Source of the DNA: JALYNX01 sp035292605
GTDB taxonomy: Bacteria; Actinomycetota; Acidimicrobiia; Spongiisociales; ZC4RG35
Direction: 5' to 3'
Assembly: GCA_035292605.1 (NCBI GenBank)
Contig: DATDPT010000043.1
Coordinates: forward strand, 1-7,493
Length of the DNA: 7,493 bases
The position numbers were made by a program, and so were the translations under genes. Positions 6,180-7,493 of this stretch are shown piece by piece (the first letter of the stretch is position 1; every line of letters begins with the position of its first letter). The notes beneath the pieces were generated by a model. That model did not search any database, had not been told where the DNA came from, and saw only the letters and a program-made list of their open reading frames with translations.

Positions 6180-6560
6180 ATGGATACCAGACTCAAGGAG
6201 GCGATGGAGAGCGGGGGCATCGCCGATATCACCACGACTGGGCGCAAGACTGGCCTTCCCCGCAGAGTCGAGATCTACTTTCATCAGTTCGACGGTGGCT
6301 ATTACCTGACGGGTCGTCCCGGGTTCAAACGCGATTGGGAGGCCAATATCAAGGCCAACCCTGATTTCACCCTCCATCTGAAGCGTGGGATCGCAGCTGA
6401 CGTGCCAGTGGTCGGTGAGACGGAACCCGATCCCGAGGAGAGGGCGGCCATCATCTTCCGGGCTTTGACCGAGAGCTGGGGCAGTGAGCCCGGGAAGGCG
6501 CATGCCAACTTGGATTACTACGTCAACACCGCGCCCTTCATTCGGTTCCGACTGGTCTGA
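6180..6560 (+). CDS. Ddn-like deazaflavin (F420)-dependent nitroreductase/oxidoreductase family protein
   Basis: This 126-residue protein belongs to the split beta-barrel F420-binding family that includes mycobacterial Ddn. Members use reduced F420 to reduce quinones, nitroaromatics or other substrates, though many have no known substrate. The family signature is clear: ITTTGRKTGLPRRVEIYF (residues 17-34), then GGYYLTGRPGFKRDW (39-53) and NIKANPDFTLHLKRG (56-70), which form the cofactor-binding strands and loops. I place the start at ATG 6180, where the domain begins. An in-frame ATG at 6123 overlaps the start codon of the divergent reductase and would add 19 residues with no family match. 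GGCGGG lies three bases before ATG 6180, a weak site, so leaderless translation is possible. The shared upstream region suggests co-regulation with the reductase. The product is near full length for a small member; its substrate cannot be deduced. Confidence 0.8.
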   Translation: MDTRLKEAMESGGIADITTTGRKTGLPRRVEIYFHQFDGGYYLTGRPGFKRDWEANIKANPDFTLHLKRGIAADVPVVGETEPDPEERAAIIFRALTESWGSEPGKAHANLDYYVNTAPFIRFRLV

Positions 6561-6639
6561 TGATTCGGTGGGCCGCCAGAAGAGCCCGACCAAGGCGGCG
6601 TCACCCTCGGATATGGAGTCGTAGAGACCGACCCGAGCC

Positions 6640-6655
6640 TGGGGCATCCGCCCCA
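6640..6655 (-). terminator. Short hairpin just after the membrane-protein gene, possible terminator
   Basis: TGGGGC-atcc-GCCCCA forms a perfect 6-bp GC-rich stem with a 4-base loop. It begins four bases beyond the stop codon of the minus-strand gene ending at 6660. No T-run follows on the minus strand, so it is not a canonical intrinsic terminator. It may still stop transcription or protect the 3' end between these two convergent genes. Confidence 0.3.
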
Positions 6656-6659
6656 ACGG

Positions 6660-7064
6660 TTAGCGGCCGGTTCTCTGCTCCACATCGCGGATCCCCAGGC
6701 CGATGAGAACAAAGATGATGCCCATGGCCACGGCCATCGCGGCCACACCGAACGAGACGACCGAGGTGAACAGCGAGGCCCGGAGGAACGAGGCCGTTGC
6801 CGCCGTTGCGCGCAGCGGGTCTTCCCGGTCCATCTCTGCGTAATACAAGCCACCCGTGGCTTCCAGGGCATGCGTCTCGATCACCTGCGCCTCGCAATAG
6901 GCGGTGAACGGACCCGCCACCGTTCGACCCGGCAGGCAGGCGTCGTCGGAAGTGACGATCTTCTCGTCGGAGAGGGTGTCGCTGACCGTAATCCAGGTGG
7001 CGATGCCCCCAACGACCATGAGCACCCCCAGGATCATCGAACCAATTGATGCGGCCTTTCTCAT
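6660..7064 (-). CDS. Two-helix membrane protein of unknown function (family often mislabelled aromatic ring-opening dioxygenase LigA)
   Basis: The product is 134 residues. Start ATG 7064 has AAAGG five bases upstream and gives an N-terminus of a few basic residues before the first helix; the frame stays open upstream without a better start. Helix 1 covers about 5-27 (IGSMILGVLMVVGGIATW) and helix 2 about 99-124 (FTSVVSFGVAAMAVAMGIIF). A loop of about 70 residues between them contains SDDACLPG, GPFTAYCEA, HALEATGG and YAEMDREDP. The order of helix, SDDA-like stretch, HALEATGG-like motif, DREDP and FLRASLFTSVV matches a conserved actinobacterial family I recognise only as hypothetical; its LigA label in databases is not supported by any enzyme motif. 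The loop is probably outside the membrane and has two cysteines (C43, C57) that could form a disulfide. A possible -10 element, TAGGTT, lies at 7098-7093. Confidence 0.75.
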   Translation of the reverse strand: MRKAASIGSMILGVLMVVGGIATWITVSDTLSDEKIVTSDDACLPGRTVAGPFTAYCEAQVIETHALEATGGLYYAEMDREDPLRATAATASFLRASLFTSVVSFGVAAMAVAMGIIFVLIGLGIRDVEQRTGR

Positions 7065-7225
7065 AGCAACCTTTCTAGTCGGCCTTTCCCGGAACCTAAC
7101 AGACTCCCGCGTGGTTCTTTGAGAGGCGAAAGTCCCAGGAAACAGGGCCACGCCCAGGGTCGGCGCGGTGATTGGGCCCGTTAGCATTGGAGTACCCATC
7201 GAGGAGGCCAGTTACCGACGGGCCG

Positions 7226-7396
7226 ATGTTCGGTTTCGAGGTCGAGGGGAAGATCTATCGGGTGCTTGGAGGTGGCGACCTGCTCTTCTTCCTGCCCGAC
7301 AGCGACGAGCAGGTTCGCCTGGATTGGGAGGGCCCAAGTCGACCGGGGAGCGATGAGGCTTTCGCAAATACGGCTGACAGTCGCGATGTCCGGTAG
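7226..7396 (+). CDS. Small hypothetical protein
   Basis: A 56-residue frame starts at ATG 7226 and ends with TAG at 7394-7396. The first half (FEVEGKIYRVLGGGDLLFFL, residues 3-22, followed by PDSDEQVRLDWEG) looks protein-like, with alternating strand-forming and acidic residues. The rest is low in character. I do not recognise a family. A strong Shine-Dalgarno-like GAGGAGG at 7201-7207 lies 18 bases before this ATG, too far to be ideal. In-frame TTG codons at 7172 and 7187 could extend the product but lie at or upstream of that site. The gene would be divergent from the membrane-protein gene across about 160 bases. It may be a real short gene or a chance ORF in high-GC DNA. Confidence 0.4.
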   Translation: MFGFEVEGKIYRVLGGGDLLFFLPDSDEQVRLDWEGPSRPGSDEAFANTADSRDVR

Positions 7397-7411
7397 CTGT
7401 CGCTCGGGCGG

Positions 7412-7492
7412 TTAATCGAAGGCCGATGCGGGTATCACCCATATCAGGAACTCGTCCACACTTGTACCATCGGAGGTCAATGCCTGAGCGTT
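7412..7492 (-). CDS. Possible 3' end of a gene entering from the right edge
   Basis: On the minus strand one frame is open from the window edge to a TAA at 7414-7412, giving 26 residues that end in VDEFLIWVIPASAFD. It would be convergent with the small ORF ending at 7396. The family is not recognisable from so few residues. On the plus strand a competing signal exists: GGAGG at 7472-7476 followed three bases later by ATG at 7480, which could begin a different gene. Only sequence to the right can decide. Confidence 0.3.
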   Translation of the reverse strand, partial: NAQALTSDGTSVDEFLIWVIPASAFD

Positions 7493-7493
7493 C

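Noticed and set aside
5537..6364. A 275-residue plus-strand frame opposite the reductase gene
   Set aside because: Antisense to the reductase domains and overlaps the Ddn-like gene in another frame; no recognisable features.
6572..6599. GCCGCC ... GGCGGC stem after the Ddn-like gene as an intrinsic terminator
   Set aside because: The loop is 16 bases and no T-run follows; such pairings are common by chance at this GC content.
7168..7356. A 62-residue plus-strand frame overlapping the small ORF
   Set aside because: Its composition is Arg/Pro/Gly-rich and shadow-like; the overlapping frame from 7226 looks more protein-like.

Overview
The window is high-GC DNA whose gene content suggests an actinobacterium, possibly of the Acidimicrobiia. 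The clues are a deazaflavin (F420)-type Ddn-family protein, a TrwC/TraA-type conjugative relaxase of the actinobacterial kind, an IS30-like transposase start, and a two-helix membrane protein family common in actinobacteria. No rRNA or tRNA gene and no CRISPR array was found.

The left two thirds (1-4893) looks like one end of an integrated mobile element. At the left edge is the first 23 codons of an IS30-family-like transposase on the minus strand. Next is an intact 928-codon MobF relaxase-helicase on the minus strand (181-2967). A gene-free stretch of about 450 bases (2968-3423) then separates it from a plus-strand pair: a 70-residue MerR/BldC-like excisionase (3424-3636) and a tyrosine integrase (3760-4893). 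The gene-free stretch is not featureless. It holds helically phased, roughly 11-bp repeats in two clusters, a perfect 19-bp direct repeat, and a 12-bp inverted repeat whose second arm lies just upstream of the excisionase gene. This is a plausible oriT, origin or Xis-operator zone. Relaxase, excisionase and integrase side by side fit an integrative and mobilizable or conjugative element; no transfer-channel (T4SS) or replication-initiator gene is visible.

The right third (4904-7493) looks like chromosomal background. Only 10 bases separate the integrase stop from the stop of a convergent minus-strand reductase gene, so the element boundary probably lies here. The reductase is a ferredoxin-NADP+ reductase carrying an N-terminal domain that resembles the Nfu/NifU N-terminal scaffold domain, an unusual fusion. 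It is divergent, across 55 bases containing a short palindrome, from a Ddn-like F420 oxidoreductase-family gene. A minus-strand two-helix membrane protein, a small plus-strand hypothetical ORF and a probable 3' end of a further minus-strand gene complete the window.

Main uncertainties: the exact att site, whether the relaxase C-terminus is native or was cut by the IS, the function of the repeat zone, and whether the two short ORFs at the right edge are real.
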